In this document: piece by piece, positions 63,473 to 64,000 of the stretch | How the letters are laid out: the number at the start of each line of letters is the position of its first letter | How positions within the stretch are numbered: position 1 is the stretch's first letter | Assembly (NCBI GenBank): GCA_018398815.1 | Contig: CM031601.1 | Coordinates: 26,383,048 to 26,447,047, forward strand | Length of the DNA stretch: 64,000 bases | Direction of reading: 5' to 3' | Source: Conus ventricosus | Lineage: Eukaryota; Mollusca; Gastropoda; Neogastropoda; Conidae | Made by a program: the position numbers and the translations under genes | Notes under the pieces: model-generated | What the model saw: only the letters and a program-made list of their open reading frames with translations | Database searches by the model: none | What the model was told of the DNA's origin: nothing

Positions 63473-64000
63473 GTTCACCCCCCCCCCCCCCCCCCCCCCC
63501 TCTTTCTCTCTCTCTTTCTTTTGCTCTTCATTTTTATGTCTTCTTGTCAAGATCTACAGGCTCTTTGTCATAGACATTTCCATCCTTTTTTCCCAGTGCT
63601 CTAAATTTTGATATATAGCATTAAAAAAAAAAAAGCCTTTATTATTATGAGTATATATAGATATAAGGAGAAACTGTGTTCAGTATGTGACTGCATGTGT
63701 GTCCTCCATTCCCCACCCCTTTAAAAGCATCCAATCAAAAGGACAGTTTGACAGACTGCCGCAAGCCAGGAACAAAGTGGTTTGGAAAGGTGACAGGATC
63801 TGCAAATGCTTTTAATGCATATTTAGACGTGTTCCAACATTGGCATGTTAAATTCTGTATGTTCGTTATTATTTCTGCTGTCAGTTGCTTATCTTTGTTT
63901 CCAAGTCTCTCGTTTGTTTCCAAGTCTCTCGTTTTGTGCCGTTATCTTCGCAGTACACTTGAAATACTAATATTTATGAAGGGGAACGTTTTTCCCTCCT
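62562..64000. other. Right flank, no gene seen
   Basis: AT-rich with a (CT)n run at 63447-63472, a 23-base C run at 63478-63500 and a short tandem TTGTTTCCAAGTCTCTCG duplication near 63894-63930. No exon-like frame on either strand. Confidence 0.5.

Overview
This is a gene-poor, repeat-rich stretch of animal nuclear DNA. It has spliced genes with GT-AG introns of hundreds to thousands of bases, abundant (CA)n, (CT)n and (TA)n microsatellites, several pure poly-C or poly-G tracts, and many decayed LINE, SINE and DNA-transposon fragments. The proteins are clearly metazoan. The repeat style (microsatellite-heavy, CR1/Jockey-like LINEs, tRNA-derived SINEs, Penelope-like remnants) suggests a lophotrochozoan, probably a gastropod mollusc. 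That placement is inference.

Two host genes can be reconstructed exon by exon. On the minus strand, a complete five-exon torsin AAA+ ATPase runs from about 17386 down to 9091 (351 codons including stop, all splice phases agreeing). Downstream on the same strand, 1858-1657 holds the first exon of a second torsin; its other exons are not in the window and would lie beyond the left edge, so this looks like a tandem pair. On the plus strand, 28891-59791 holds an essentially complete O-GlcNAc transferase (OGT) gene in 23 coding exons. They encode about 1044 residues: the TPR superhelix (exons 2-12), then the N-catalytic, intervening and C-catalytic regions (exons 13-23). One base is missing in exon 13, which creates an in-frame TGA just after the catalytic histidine loop. 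This is either an assembly error or a real null allele.

Layout: 1-1656, second-torsin intron plus microsatellites; 1657-1858, its exon 1; 1859-9090, intergenic with simple repeats and a 46-bp minisatellite; 9091-17386, torsin; 17387-28890, a divergent intergenic region filled with mobile-element wreckage (a MULE with motif-array ends, an EN/RT LINE, two other LINE tails, a Penelope/hammerhead-like palindrome, an L1-like LINE tail); 28891-59791, OGT; 59792-64000, OGT 3' flank with a 1.4-kb terminal-inverted-repeat element that contains a LINE fragment.

The host genes are not functionally linked: torsin acts in the ER and nuclear-envelope lumen, OGT in the cytosol and nucleus. They are simply divergent neighbours about 11.5 kb apart. 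The most interesting items are the OGT frameshift, the duplicated splice acceptor before OGT exon 22, a hammerhead-like core in a 144-bp palindrome, an unrecognised terminal-inverted-repeat family present twice, and foldback elements next to OGT exons. No CRISPR, operon or prokaryotic feature is present.
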